From NCBI GenBank assembly GCA_017860455.1, contig JAGDMF010000002.1, positions 115,814 through 148,316 of the forward strand: a DNA stretch of 32,503 nt, read 5' to 3'. This DNA comes from Bacteroidota bacterium (GTDB lineage Bacteria; Bacteroidota; Bacteroidia; Bacteroidales; WCHB1-69). The notes under the pieces are model-generated. The model worked only from the letters and a program-made list of their open reading frames with translations. It searched no databases and had not been told where the DNA came from. Made by a program: the position numbers and the translations under genes. Positions 18,211 to 25,715 of the stretch are shown here, piece by piece (positions within the stretch are counted from its first letter, which is position 1; the number at the start of each line of letters is the position of its first letter).

Positions 18211-18750
18211 ATGAAAATCAATTCTTTTTGGGTAATTTTATTGAAAATTTTAGGATTGTGGTGCATTTACATTTTCCTGAAATCATTAACCATGATTTCC
18301 TATTTTGTAACCTTATTTCAATCTGAACAAGCCAATGGGCTACAAAATATTAGTTTAGGAATTTACATTGTCCTGATGATTCTTTTAGTTGTTTTAATTA
18401 AAATTCTTCTATTTAATCCCAATTGGTTGATAGATGTTTTCAAATTAGATCAAGGGTTTGATGAAGAAACACTTAGTTTTGACATCAAAAATATAACGAT
18501 AATAAGAATAGCAATCATTATTATTGGAGGCCTCCTTTTAATTGATACAATCCCACTTTTTATATCCAATTTAGTAGCCTACTTGAATATGAGAGGGTTT
18601 GATCATGATAATAAAATGTATGAACCTTTAGTTCCTAATATAATCAATCTGGTATTATCTTTGATTTTAATACTCAATTCATCTGGAATAGTAAAATTTA
18701 TGGATAAACGGATCAACAAAATCGATGAGAATTCTGAAAATAAAGAATAA
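18211..18750 (+). CDS. Four-helix membrane protein, unknown
   Basis: A 179-residue inner membrane protein that I do not recognise. Four hydrophobic segments are visible at about residues 7-37 (FWVILLKILGLWCIYIFL), 47-70 (ISLGIYIVLMILLVVLIKIL), 95-120 (IIRIAIIIIGGLLLIDTIPL) and 140-160 (NIINLVLSLILILNSSG). Between the second and third lies a short soluble loop (FKLDQGFDEETLSFDIKN), and the C-terminus is charged (KRINKIDENSENKE). No enzymatic motif is seen. It lies 23 nt after the S41-like gene and 23 nt before a lipoprotein gene, which suggests a shared transcript and an envelope-related job. Confidence 0.78.
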   Translation: MKINSFWVILLKILGLWCIYIFLKSLTMISYFVTLFQSEQANGLQNISLGIYIVLMILLVVLIKILLFNPNWLIDVFKLDQGFDEETLSFDIKNITIIRIAIIIIGGLLLIDTIPLFISNLVAYLNMRGFDHDNKMYEPLVPNIINLVLSLILILNSSGIVKFMDKRINKIDENSENKE

Positions 18751-18773
18751 AAAAACAATAAAGTAAAAATATA

Positions 18774-19325
18774 ATGAAAAACAAAACGCCACTTTTAATC
18801 ATTGCTGCAATTTTATTATTAAGTTGCCTTTACAAAACAAACACATCTGAATTTTTATTTCTCAATAAAGAACAATTAAAATCATTAGGTATTACATTAT
18901 CTGATAAGGGAGTTTTTTATAAAAATTACAATCCCAACTGGAAACTGGATCATGAAAGATATCCTTATTTAGGATTTCAATCCAATAAAATCTACTTAAA
19001 AACGATACAGTATGATGAAAGTGATACTTTAAATGTAAATAACAAATATGATAGCATATTTTTGAAGATGGAGACTACCAGTTATGATTTTTATCCGATT
19101 TTAATTGGAAATCCCAAAGGAGATATGAGTTTTGACAATTCTGTTAAACTAACCCAGAATCAAAAACTTTTACCGGTTGCTATTTGTATGTCTGAAACTA
19201 AATTTTCAAATAGAAAGGACACTTTAATTGTATGGTTTAAAGTAACAGAATCCCTTAAAAAAGCGTTGCCACAGGATATTAAGATTGATGATTATTTGCA
19301 AGAGCCGATTATTAAAAATAAATAA
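18774..19325 (+). CDS. Predicted lipoprotein, unknown
   Basis: A 183-residue protein with a lipoprotein signal peptide: KNKTPLLIIAAILLLSC, lipobox LLSC with the cysteine at about residue 18. The mature part is unrecognised: a mixed sequence with phrases such as LNKEQLKSLGITLSDKGVFY, LPVAICMSETKFSNRKDTLI and a C-terminal helix (VTESLKKALPQDIKIDDYL). The pattern of strands with repeated D-T-L phrases suggests a small beta-rich domain. It is third in the 17138-20047 set, 23 nt after the membrane protein gene. Nothing indicates catalysis. Confidence 0.75.
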   Translation: MKNKTPLLIIAAILLLSCLYKTNTSEFLFLNKEQLKSLGITLSDKGVFYKNYNPNWKLDHERYPYLGFQSNKIYLKTIQYDESDTLNVNNKYDSIFLKMETTSYDFYPILIGNPKGDMSFDNSVKLTQNQKLLPVAICMSETKFSNRKDTLIVWFKVTESLKKALPQDIKIDDYLQEPIIKNK

Positions 19326-19332
19326 AAAGAAA

Positions 19333-19380
19333 GTGAATCTTTTCATTGGAATTTTGTGTTGGTTTCTATTAGCTTCATAG
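19333..19380 (+). other. Possible orphan signal-peptide remnant
   Basis: From GTG at 19333 the frame reads 15 residues, (M)NLFIGILCWFLLAS, then TAG. This looks like a bare signal peptide with nothing behind it, in the 137-nt gap between the lipoprotein and TPR genes. It may be a decayed gene start, a leader peptide, or chance in AT-rich DNA. Confidence 0.15.
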
Positions 19381-19462
19381 TGTACAATCTTGGTAGCAGA
19401 TGATGGATTATATTAAAAATAGTATTTTGAAATTGAAAATGAATTTGCTAAAACAACAAATG

Positions 19463-20047
19463 ATGAAAAATAAGTCGTTTTGGATTGTTTTGATTATCCT
19501 ATTAGGACAATGCAAAAATTCGAATCAAGAGATTCAACAAAATACCTATGAAATAAGTGTGAATCAAAATAAAATAATTTTTACTCCGAGTGGAAAATTT
19601 CACATCTCAAAAGCATATAATTATATTGCAGATAATCAAATTGATAAAGCTTTGACTGAGATTGATTCTGCTATGTATTGGGAACCAAATAACTCCCTGT
19701 TTTATTTTGAAAAGGCAGTTTGTTTGAAAAAGAAAGGTTTTATAAAAGATGCCATTTTAAGTCTGGATACCGCAATAATACTTGATCCAAAATATGCATA
19801 CGCTTATGCAAACAGAGGATTCTTCCATTTTTTAGATTATAACGATCAAAAAGCAATGTCAGATTATCAAATGGCCATTGAGTTGGATTCAACGATTGCA
19901 ACTGTTTACTACAATATGGCCATGTTCTATTTTGATCATAAGAACTTTGACAAATGTTGTCATTTTATAAAAAAAGCTGAACATTTTGGAGCTATCATTT
20001 CGAAAGATGACAAACTTAATTCAATAAAAGTTGATTATTGTGAATGA
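19463..20047 (+). CDS. TPR-repeat lipoprotein
   Basis: A small tetratricopeptide-repeat lipoprotein, likely a periplasmic or outer-membrane-anchored protein-binding adaptor. From the ATG at 19463 the protein is 194 residues and begins with a lipoprotein signal (KNKSFWIVLIILLGQC, lipobox LGQC). The upstream in-frame ATGs at 19400, 19439 and 19460 would place a charged extension before the signal, so I prefer 19463 (or 19460). Three or four TPR-like units follow: AYNYIADNQIDKALTEIDSA, FYFEKAVCLKKKGFIKDAIL, AYANRGFFHFLDYNDQKAMS and VYYNMAMFYFDHKNFDKCCH. It is the last gene of the set starting at 17138, followed by a hairpin. Partner unknown. Confidence 0.8.
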   Translation: MKNKSFWIVLIILLGQCKNSNQEIQQNTYEISVNQNKIIFTPSGKFHISKAYNYIADNQIDKALTEIDSAMYWEPNNSLFYFEKAVCLKKKGFIKDAILSLDTAIILDPKYAYAYANRGFFHFLDYNDQKAMSDYQMAIELDSTIATVYYNMAMFYFDHKNFDKCCHFIKKAEHFGAIISKDDKLNSIKVDYCE

Positions 20048-20055
20048 AATTACCC

Positions 20056-20088
20056 ATATTTCCTAATTTTTCAATAATTAGGAAATAT
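20056..20088 (+). terminator. Hairpin downstream of the TPR lipoprotein gene
   Basis: A perfect 13-bp inverted repeat, ATATTTCCTAATT and its complement, around a 7-nt loop, starting 9 nt after the stop at 20047. A short T run comes about 8 nt after the stem (20096-20100), so it is probably a terminator or 3'-end stabilising hairpin. Confidence 0.55.
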
Positions 20089-20107
20089 TAGGAGATTTTT
20101 CGATGGA

Positions 20108-20239
20108 AGCCAATATAACACTCCTCTGAAGCGGGTTTGTTTTGTCCGAATTTTGCTGGCTACAAATATAACGCTCCTCTGGAGCGGGTTCGTTCAGTCC
20201 GAATTTTGCTGGCTACAAATATAACGCCACTCTGTGGCG
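20108..20239. repeat. Three 53-bp tandem hairpin repeats (REP-like)
   Basis: Hairpins start at 20119, 20172 and 20225, an exact 53-bp period. Each is preceded by AATATAAC and holds a 6-bp stem with a TCT loop: CGCTCC-TCT-GGAGCG in copy 2, CGCCAC-TCT-GTGGCG in copy 3, and a mismatched CACTCC-TCT-GAAGCG in copy 1. Copies 2 and 3 differ at paired positions in a compensatory way. The spacer TCCGAATTTTGCTGGCTAC is identical in both spacers. It resembles REP-type intergenic repeats I recall from Bacteroidota. No RAYT transposase gene is in the window. Confidence 0.8.
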
Positions 20240-20256
20240 GGGTAGATCTAACTAAA

Positions 20257-20361
20257 CGTTTATCGTCGAACTTCGAACGTTTAACGTCGAACTTCGAACG
20301 TTTAACTTCGAACCTCTCTCCCGTCGCCTGACACCTGTCACCAGTCGCATGTCACCAGTCC
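20257..20361. repeat. Fifteen in-register 7-bp units (drifting heptamer array)
   Basis: The 105 bp divide into 15 consecutive 7-bp units without a slip. The first eight are of the types CGTTTAA, CGTCGAA and CTTCGAA, arranged as a 21-bp higher-order repeat; the last five are of the types CCTGTCA and CCAGTCG. Nearly every unit begins with C. The array lies between convergent genes, 15 bp from the terminator at 20376. The unit length is not a multiple of three, so it is not coding. Confidence 0.85.
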
Positions 20362-20375
20362 CAAAAGGAAATGCC

Positions 20376-20412
20376 AAAAAAAAAAGCCCCTACAAAATGT
20401 AAGGGCTTTTTT
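20376..20412 (-). terminator. Intrinsic terminator of the OmpA/TPR lipoprotein gene
   Basis: Read on the minus strand: AGCCCTTACA, loop TTT, TGTAGGGGCT, then ten T (20376-20385). The stem is complete on the minus strand with one G-U wobble but mismatched on the + strand, so it belongs to the minus-strand gene ending at 20433. Confidence 0.85.
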
Positions 20413-20432
20413 ATAATTATGTTTTTAAAAAA

Positions 20433-22271
20433 CTATTGAACGATTTTTAAGAATTGTTCTGTTTTTTTGTATTTTTTGAATTCAGCATCTTTTTTAGCTT
20501 TTGCTTTTAAAGTTGCATCTGCTTTGATCGCTAAATCTAAGTTTTTGTAAACATCTTGTTCTGCACTGGTACGAGCAGCTACAACTGCTAATAAATAATA
20601 CGCTTTAGCATCTTTTGGATTGATACAATCTAAAGTAGCTTTTGCAGCAGCATAATCTCTGGAAAGAATTTGAGCTAATGCAATACCGTAGTCACAACTT
20701 CTGTTGCCCATGGCTTGTTTTGCACCGGTATAATCACCATCTAAAATTTTGAATAAACCTAAGTTATAATCTTGTTTCACAGGATTAACAGAAGCTTTTG
20801 CTGATTTTTCGAAAGTGGTTCTTGCAGTTTTTACATCACCACTTAGGAATTGTGCAATAGCAGTATTGTTTAGGATAATTCCATTATTTGGAGAGATAGC
20901 AGCAGCTTTTTCCAAGTTTGCTTTTGCTGATGTTAAATGAGCTACATTTTTGTCTTTTAAGAATTTGTTGATCTCAAGAGCAGCTAAGTTATTATAAGCT
21001 CTCCAGTCATTTTGATATTGTGTTTCAGCAATGATCGCTTTGTAAATAGCTTCTTTGGTATCTAAGTCTTTAGTCATAGCAGCACCATATAATCTTTCAT
21101 TTAAAGTTAATTTTGAAGGATCATTTTTAGCTACTTCTGGGATTTGTTGTTCTGTAAATAAGTTTTTGTTGCAAACCATGGTTAATTCAACTCTTCTAAG
21201 TGGAGGAAGAATAACATTGGCAATCTCAGGATAGATGTCTGTCATCTCTCTGATTTTTTGTTCTTTAGAAGTATTATCAGGTTGAGATGTAACAATATTC
21301 ATAATTTTATTCTTTTCTGCAATATTTGATTTTTCAACTGCAGTTTGGAATCCCATCCAGTCTTCCCCTTTAGCGTTATTTTCAAACACGATTTGTGGAA
21401 GTTTAACATCTTTCAATTTCATTTTGTTTGCTTTGGCATATTTTTTAGCCCAAACATTCAATTGTTCTTCGAACCATTTTTTACCCACTTCAAAACGTTT
21501 TTCAGAAAGACCTTGGTTGCGGGATTCTTCGCCTTCTGGAGAAGCCCAACCTGAAATGATCACTTTGTCAATCACACGACCTTCAGCAATAGCATTGTCC
21601 ATGAAAGCCTGGAAATCTTTCACCATTTGTTTAGAAGTTACCTCTTTGTTTAATTTCAAGTTCCAGTTCAAGTTTGATCTGTCCACTTCGAAGAAGATGG
21701 TACCCACTTTAGAAACAAATTCTGGTTTGTAATTATGTTCAGCAAAAATTAAAGCAGTTCCATTGGTTTTATCATCAGAGATAGTTGGATTTAAAGCAAT
21801 ACCTGAACTTAGGTTAGAGATTCCTTCAGTGATTAAAACTACAGGATAAGTAAACTCTTTCTTTTTTAATTTAGCAGTTTGAAGTGCATAAATGTTTTGA
21901 GTTTCATATTCATCTTTATAATCAAAAGATCCGGTAACTGTGAAAGAACCACCGGTTTTGTAAGGGATACGGATACCCTCTTCTTTAGATTTTTCGCCAA
22001 CCAATTTAACGGTTTTGATCACCTCTTTAGTAGTTCCGTTCTCGTCAGTCATTAAAACGGGAACCTGAATTTCCATAGTTGCTTTCTTTTTCAAGAATTT
22101 TGGAGGTACAGTACCTTTAACGGTGTATTCCACTTTTCCCCCTTTGTTTTCTAAATCTGGGTTTTCAAGTTGCATTTTCACTTGTGAAGTGGGAACCATT
22201 TTTCCGAAACCGCAACCAAAGATTACAAGAGCAACAAGGCCCAAGATAAATAATTGCTTCAAATTTTTCAT
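20433..22271 (-). CDS. OmpA-family / TPR lipoprotein
   Basis: A peptidoglycan-associated type outer-membrane lipoprotein. From the ATG at 22271 it is 612 residues and begins with a lipoprotein signal (KNLKQLFILGLVALVIFGC, lipobox IFGC). The longer frame from 22322 adds 17 charged residues before the signal, so 22271 is preferred. A beta-rich N-terminal region precedes an OmpA-like domain at about residues 185-270, with VIISGWASPEGEESRNQGLS and KRFEVGKKWFEEQL as the peptidoglycan-binding core. The C-terminal part (about 420-595) contains TPR-like helices (RAYNNLAALEINKFL, GIILNNTAIAQFLSGD, KQDYNLGLFKILDGDYTGA). Codon use is more regular and lysine-rich than its neighbours, suggesting high expression. 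It has its own -7 box and strong terminator, so it is probably monocistronic. Confidence 0.88.
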   Translation of the reverse strand: MKNLKQLFILGLVALVIFGCGFGKMVPTSQVKMQLENPDLENKGGKVEYTVKGTVPPKFLKKKATMEIQVPVLMTDENGTTKEVIKTVKLVGEKSKEEGIRIPYKTGGSFTVTGSFDYKDEYETQNIYALQTAKLKKKEFTYPVVLITEGISNLSSGIALNPTISDDKTNGTALIFAEHNYKPEFVSKVGTIFFEVDRSNLNWNLKLNKEVTSKQMVKDFQAFMDNAIAEGRVIDKVIISGWASPEGEESRNQGLSEKRFEVGKKWFEEQLNVWAKKYAKANKMKLKDVKLPQIVFENNAKGEDWMGFQTAVEKSNIAEKNKIMNIVTSQPDNTSKEQKIREMTDIYPEIANVILPPLRRVELTMVCNKNLFTEQQIPEVAKNDPSKLTLNERLYGAAMTKDLDTKEAIYKAIIAETQYQNDWRAYNNLAALEINKFLKDKNVAHLTSAKANLEKAAAISPNNGIILNNTAIAQFLSGDVKTARTTFEKSAKASVNPVKQDYNLGLFKILDGDYTGAKQAMGNRSCDYGIALAQILSRDYAAAKATLDCINPKDAKAYYLLAVVAARTSAEQDVYKNLDLAIKADATLKAKAKKDAEFKKYKKTEQFLKIVQ

Positions 22272-22350
22272 GTTTTTTCTATTTTTGGTTATTTGTTTTT
22301 TATATATCGTTTTAATACTCAAATTATTGTACTATATTTTTACGAGCCTG

Positions 22351-22358
22351 CAAAGATA
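22351..22358 (-). promoter_or_regulatory. Candidate -7 box of the OmpA/TPR gene
   Basis: On the minus strand TATCTTTG followed by CAGG matches TAnnTTTG. Initiation near 22344 gives a leader of about 70 nt to the preferred ATG at 22271, or about 22 nt to the ATG at 22322. No clear -33 TTTG is seen. Confidence 0.5.
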
Positions 22359-22432
22359 GTTAAAATCTTTGTAACAGAGCCCTTTTTTTTGATTTCTTAA
22401 CAAATTGATTTTTAAGAGGATATTGTTTTGTC

Positions 22433-25378
22433 CTATTTTGTTTTTAAATCCTCTACCATTTTTTCGTGTAAAATGAGTCTTATTTTGCTTTTGGCTAAGT
22501 TATTAGGTTCCACAATGGGATACACTCTGTTGGATAAAAAGATGTAGATCAACTCCTCTTTGGGATCGATCCAATATACAGTACCGGTAAACCCTTGATG
22601 TCCAAAAGTGAGATTTGAAACCTGTTTGGGTAAAATCTCACTGGGTTCATCAAAATTGGGTGTATAAAACCCTAACCCTCTTGACTTACAATTGTGGATC
22701 GGATAACATGTTGTGAACAATGACACCGTTGCTTCTGACAGATATCTTTTTCCATTATAAAGTCCTTTCTGTAAAATCATTAGCGAGATTTTTCCCATAT
22801 CTTCAGCAGTGGAAAACAATCCTGCATTACCACAAACACCTCCGAAAAGAGCAGCCGTCTGGTCATGCACATACCCTTGAATCACCTGCATTCTGAAATA
22901 GGTATCGTTTTCCGTTGGGGCAATTCTGTTCAATGGAATTCCTTTTTGGATTGGGTTGAAACAAGTATTGATCATTCCCATCGGTTTGTAAAACTGTTCG
23001 TCCACAAACTGATCTAAAGGTTGGCCGGTGATTTTTTCAACAATCTCTTTCAAAAGTAAAAACCCTAAATCGCTGTATTCATACCGTTTTTTTCCTAAAG
23101 TGGTCTCTTTTACTATTTGAAGTATTTGGGTTTGAAATTCTTTATTCAGATATAAATTTTGGGCAATCTGAATGGTAAAGGTTTCATTTTGAATATCATT
23201 CAAATACAAATAACGAAGTGAATCTGAGTCCAGTTTTCTATAAAACGGAATAAAAGCGGGTAGTCCCGAAGTGTGGGTAAGCAGTTCATCAATCGTAATG
23301 TTGCCCACCTGACTATTTTCAAAAAAAGGCAAATAATGAGCAACCTTATCTTTCAAACCGATTTTATGGTCATCGTATAACTTCATCACAGCTAATGTGG
23401 TAGCCGCTGTTTTGGTGATGGAGGCAATGTCATACATTGTTTGTGCATCGACTGCTGTTTTTTGATCGTAATCAATATATCCATAGTTCTTAGAGAAAAT
23501 TGTTTTTCCATTTTTTATAGCCATCACCTGACAGCCTGGAAAGACCTGATTTTTGATTCCATTCATTACAATAGAATCGATCTCCTCAAGCGTTTTTTGA
23601 GAGAGTGATGGGGATTCTGGGGTTTTCTTTTGTTCCTGCACCGGTTTTTTTATCTCACCTGTCGCTCCAGATGGAACTGTATAAGTATTAAAATTATGGT
23701 TCCAGTTGGTTCCCGATTTGAAATTTAAAGTGGTTACAGGAAGCACACCTTCAAACAACATTTTGCCAAAAATTCCATCTAAAGCTGCCGAAACACTTAC
23801 AGGTGTTCTTTGATAACCGATTAAGACAGCACTATATTTGGATAGATTCGCCCATTGTTCTAAGGCGTAAGGATTCCCAAATAGTGCAAGGATCACTTTT
23901 TTGGTTTTGGTAAGCTCATTGGTAAACCGGATGGACTGTGCACTGATCCCGTACTGTTTCGCCGGATTTTGATTGGTAGAACTATATAAAACGATGATTT
24001 GCTGATAGGATGTTAATTCCTGTATGGCTCTCAACTCCTGTGTTTTTGTCATCTCTTTATCCAATACAATGTATTTGATTTTATGATCTTTACACAATTG
24101 AATAGAGTAAGGGGTTGTCTCCTGATCTCCAAAAATAACGGCTGCTGTATTCGTTTTATTGGAAATGGGAATGGTTCCGTCATTGGTCACTAAAGTTAAC
24201 GCTTTGGTTTCAATGGTTTGGATCAGTTCATTAGCTCTTTTCGCTTCCAAAAGGGCAGAAATATCTTGGGATAATGGGGTAAAATCGGTTAATCCGAGGT
24301 CCTCTTTTAATTTTAAAACTTTCAAACATTTTTCATTGATCTCTTTTTCAGAAATGATACCTGTTTCGACCGCTTTTTTAATTTCAGGAATGATCACACT
24401 CATCTCATTAGGGAGCAATAACATATCAATACCGGCAACTAAACACTTGATCTCCGCTTCTGCACCGTTTTTGTAATATTTTCTCAATCCATCCATCTCC
24501 ATTCCATCACTTACAACGATCCCTTTGTATCCTAATTGGTTTTTAAGTAATTCTGTAACAATGGGATATGAAAGGGTTGCAATAGAATTTTCTGAACTAT
24601 CCAAAGCCGGAATATTGAGATGCGCCACCATGATCATGGCAACATTTTGTTTAATCATTTGGGTAAACGGATAGATCTCCGTTTCAAAAAGGAGCGATCT
24701 GGATTTGGTGATGCTGGGTAAACCTTTATGGGAGTCCACTTCGGTATCCCCATGACCCGGAAAATGTTTGGCAGAACCGGCCACATTTTCAGATTGCATT
24801 CCGTTCATATAGGCAATCGCTTTTCGAATCACCCACTCTTTATTTTCTCCGAAGGAACGACTATTGATTACCGGATTTTTGCTGTTATTATTAACATCCA
24901 CAACAGGAGCAAAATTGAGATGGATTCCCAACGCGATACACTCTCTTGCAATCTCTTTACCCATTTCAAAAATCAGGGAATCGTATTGTGGTGCTAATGC
25001 TCCCAAAGTCATATTTCTAGGGAAACGGGGCATACTATCCAATCGCATCGAGGGTCCCCATTCGGCATCCATCGTCACTAAAAGGGGAATTTTACTTACT
25101 GACTGTATCCGGTTTGTCAGATAAATTTCCCGAAGCGGACCGCCCTGAAAAAAACATACTGCACCGGGTTGATAGGTTTGTATGTCGTTGACCATTTTAG
25201 CATTGTAGGTTTCATCAAAGTTAGAATGGACCCGAATGATTAAAAGTTGGGCGATCTTCTCTTCGAGCGACATTTTTGCCAGTTGTTGATTCGCCCATGT
25301 ATATTTAGGGGTAGTTGTCTGCGTATAAGAACAAAAGAAAAGAGAAGCTAAAAGGATCAAAATCGCAAATTTTTTCAT
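22433..25378 (-). CDS. GH3 beta-N-acetylhexosaminidase fused to a beta-lactamase-family serine hydrolase
   Basis: A 981-residue exported two-enzyme protein (signal peptide about 1-19). Residues 30-365 are a glycoside hydrolase family 3 domain of NagZ type: KHFPGHGD (204-211) with the acid/base pair D215-x-H217, and SDGMEM with the nucleophile D291. A GH3 C-terminal region spans about 390-560. A proline-rich linker (about 575-590) leads to a class C beta-lactamase/penicillin-binding-like domain (595-975) with S653-x-x-K656 (ASITKT), Y768 (YEYSDLGF) and H927 (GHQGFTG). All catalytic residues of both domains are present. The pairing suggests cleavage of muramyl-linked GlcNAc together with hydrolysis of a peptide or ester in the cell wall; this is inference, although similar fusions are known in Bacteroidota. 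The upstream region contains a 14-unit short repeat array. Confidence 0.92.
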   Translation of the reverse strand: MKKFAILILLASLFFCSYTQTTTPKYTWANQQLAKMSLEEKIAQLLIIRVHSNFDETYNAKMVNDIQTYQPGAVCFFQGGPLREIYLTNRIQSVSKIPLLVTMDAEWGPSMRLDSMPRFPRNMTLGALAPQYDSLIFEMGKEIARECIALGIHLNFAPVVDVNNNSKNPVINSRSFGENKEWVIRKAIAYMNGMQSENVAGSAKHFPGHGDTEVDSHKGLPSITKSRSLLFETEIYPFTQMIKQNVAMIMVAHLNIPALDSSENSIATLSYPIVTELLKNQLGYKGIVVSDGMEMDGLRKYYKNGAEAEIKCLVAGIDMLLLPNEMSVIIPEIKKAVETGIISEKEINEKCLKVLKLKEDLGLTDFTPLSQDISALLEAKRANELIQTIETKALTLVTNDGTIPISNKTNTAAVIFGDQETTPYSIQLCKDHKIKYIVLDKEMTKTQELRAIQELTSYQQIIVLYSSTNQNPAKQYGISAQSIRFTNELTKTKKVILALFGNPYALEQWANLSKYSAVLIGYQRTPVSVSAALDGIFGKMLFEGVLPVTTLNFKSGTNWNHNFNTYTVPSGATGEIKKPVQEQKKTPESPSLSQKTLEEIDSIVMNGIKNQVFPGCQVMAIKNGKTIFSKNYGYIDYDQKTAVDAQTMYDIASITKTAATTLAVMKLYDDHKIGLKDKVAHYLPFFENSQVGNITIDELLTHTSGLPAFIPFYRKLDSDSLRYLYLNDIQNETFTIQIAQNLYLNKEFQTQILQIVKETTLGKKRYEYSDLGFLLLKEIVEKITGQPLDQFVDEQFYKPMGMINTCFNPIQKGIPLNRIAPTENDTYFRMQVIQGYVHDQTAALFGGVCGNAGLFSTAEDMGKISLMILQKGLYNGKRYLSEATVSLFTTCYPIHNCKSRGLGFYTPNFDEPSEILPKQVSNLTFGHQGFTGTVYWIDPKEELIYIFLSNRVYPIVEPNNLAKSKIRLILHEKMVEDLKTK

Positions 25379-25444
25379 ACAGAGGTATATAAGTATTTGT
25401 AAAAAAAAGAAATATAAATTAGTTTGGTTTTATGAAACAACTTC

Positions 25445-25463
25445 CAAAAATACAAAATATTGT
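25445..25463 (-). promoter_or_regulatory. Promoter core of the GH3 gene, next to a repeat array
   Basis: On the minus strand ACAATATTTTGTATTTTTG contains the -7 box TATTTTTG (25445-25452) and matches 17 of 19 bases with the core at 32313-32331. Initiation near 25438 gives a leader of about 60 nt. The -33 region falls in the tandem array that begins at 25465. Confidence 0.45.
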
Positions 25464-25464
25464 C

Positions 25465-25581
25465 GATTGCTCGGAATGCTCGATGTGCTCAGAATGCTCG
25501 AATGCTCGATTGCTCAGAATGCTCGATTGCTCGTGTGCTCGAGTGCTCGTGTGCTCATGTGCTTGTGTGCTCGATGTGCTC
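25465..25581. repeat. Fourteen tandem 8-9 bp units ending in TGCTC
   Basis: The 117 bp divide completely into 14 units of 8 or 9 bp: types GATTGCTC, GTGTGCTC and AGAATGCTC, with one unit ending TGCTT. The last five bases TGCTC are nearly invariant while the first three or four vary. The array begins 2 nt beyond the GH3 promoter core. An open frame across it codes only low-complexity Cys/Ala/Arg sequence and is not a gene. Confidence 0.9.
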
Positions 25582-25659
25582 AAAATTCATTTTATTTTTT
25601 AATTTAATCTTACACTGTGATTTTAGTGGAGACACAGAAGTTTAAAATTAATAAAAAAC

Positions 25660-25687
25660 AAAAAAACTGTCCTAACAAAGGGGGACA
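25660..25687 (-). terminator. Weak terminator-like hairpin downstream of the 25716 gene
   Basis: On the minus strand TGTCC, a 10-nt loop, GGACA, then G and seven T, about 30 nt after the stop at 25716. The stem is only 5 bp, so this is tentative. The bases TAACAAAGG occur twice here, 17 bp apart. The rest of the 25582-25715 stretch shows nothing recognisable. Confidence 0.35.
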
Positions 25688-25715
25688 CTTAACAAAGGTG
25701 CTATTAAATTAATAT

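Noticed and set aside
20108-20239. Possible CRISPR array
   Set aside because: The spacers between the hairpins are identical rather than unique, there are only three units and no cas gene is present.
20137-20331. Open frame of 64 codons over the hairpin repeats and heptamers
   Set aside because: It is an accidental translation of the 53-bp repeats and the heptamer array (internal repeat SNFERLT comes from the 21-bp unit). I recall similar artefact proteins annotated over such repeats in Bacteroidota.
20257-20361. Diversity-generating retroelement variable region
   Set aside because: No reverse transcriptase gene or template repeat is in the window, and the array is intergenic with a 7-bp period rather than adenine-specific variation in a gene.
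25460-25645. Cysteine-rich 61-codon frame
   Set aside because: It lies over the TGCTC array, so its Cys/Ala/Arg composition is a by-product of the repeat; it has no counterpart domain and no promoter.
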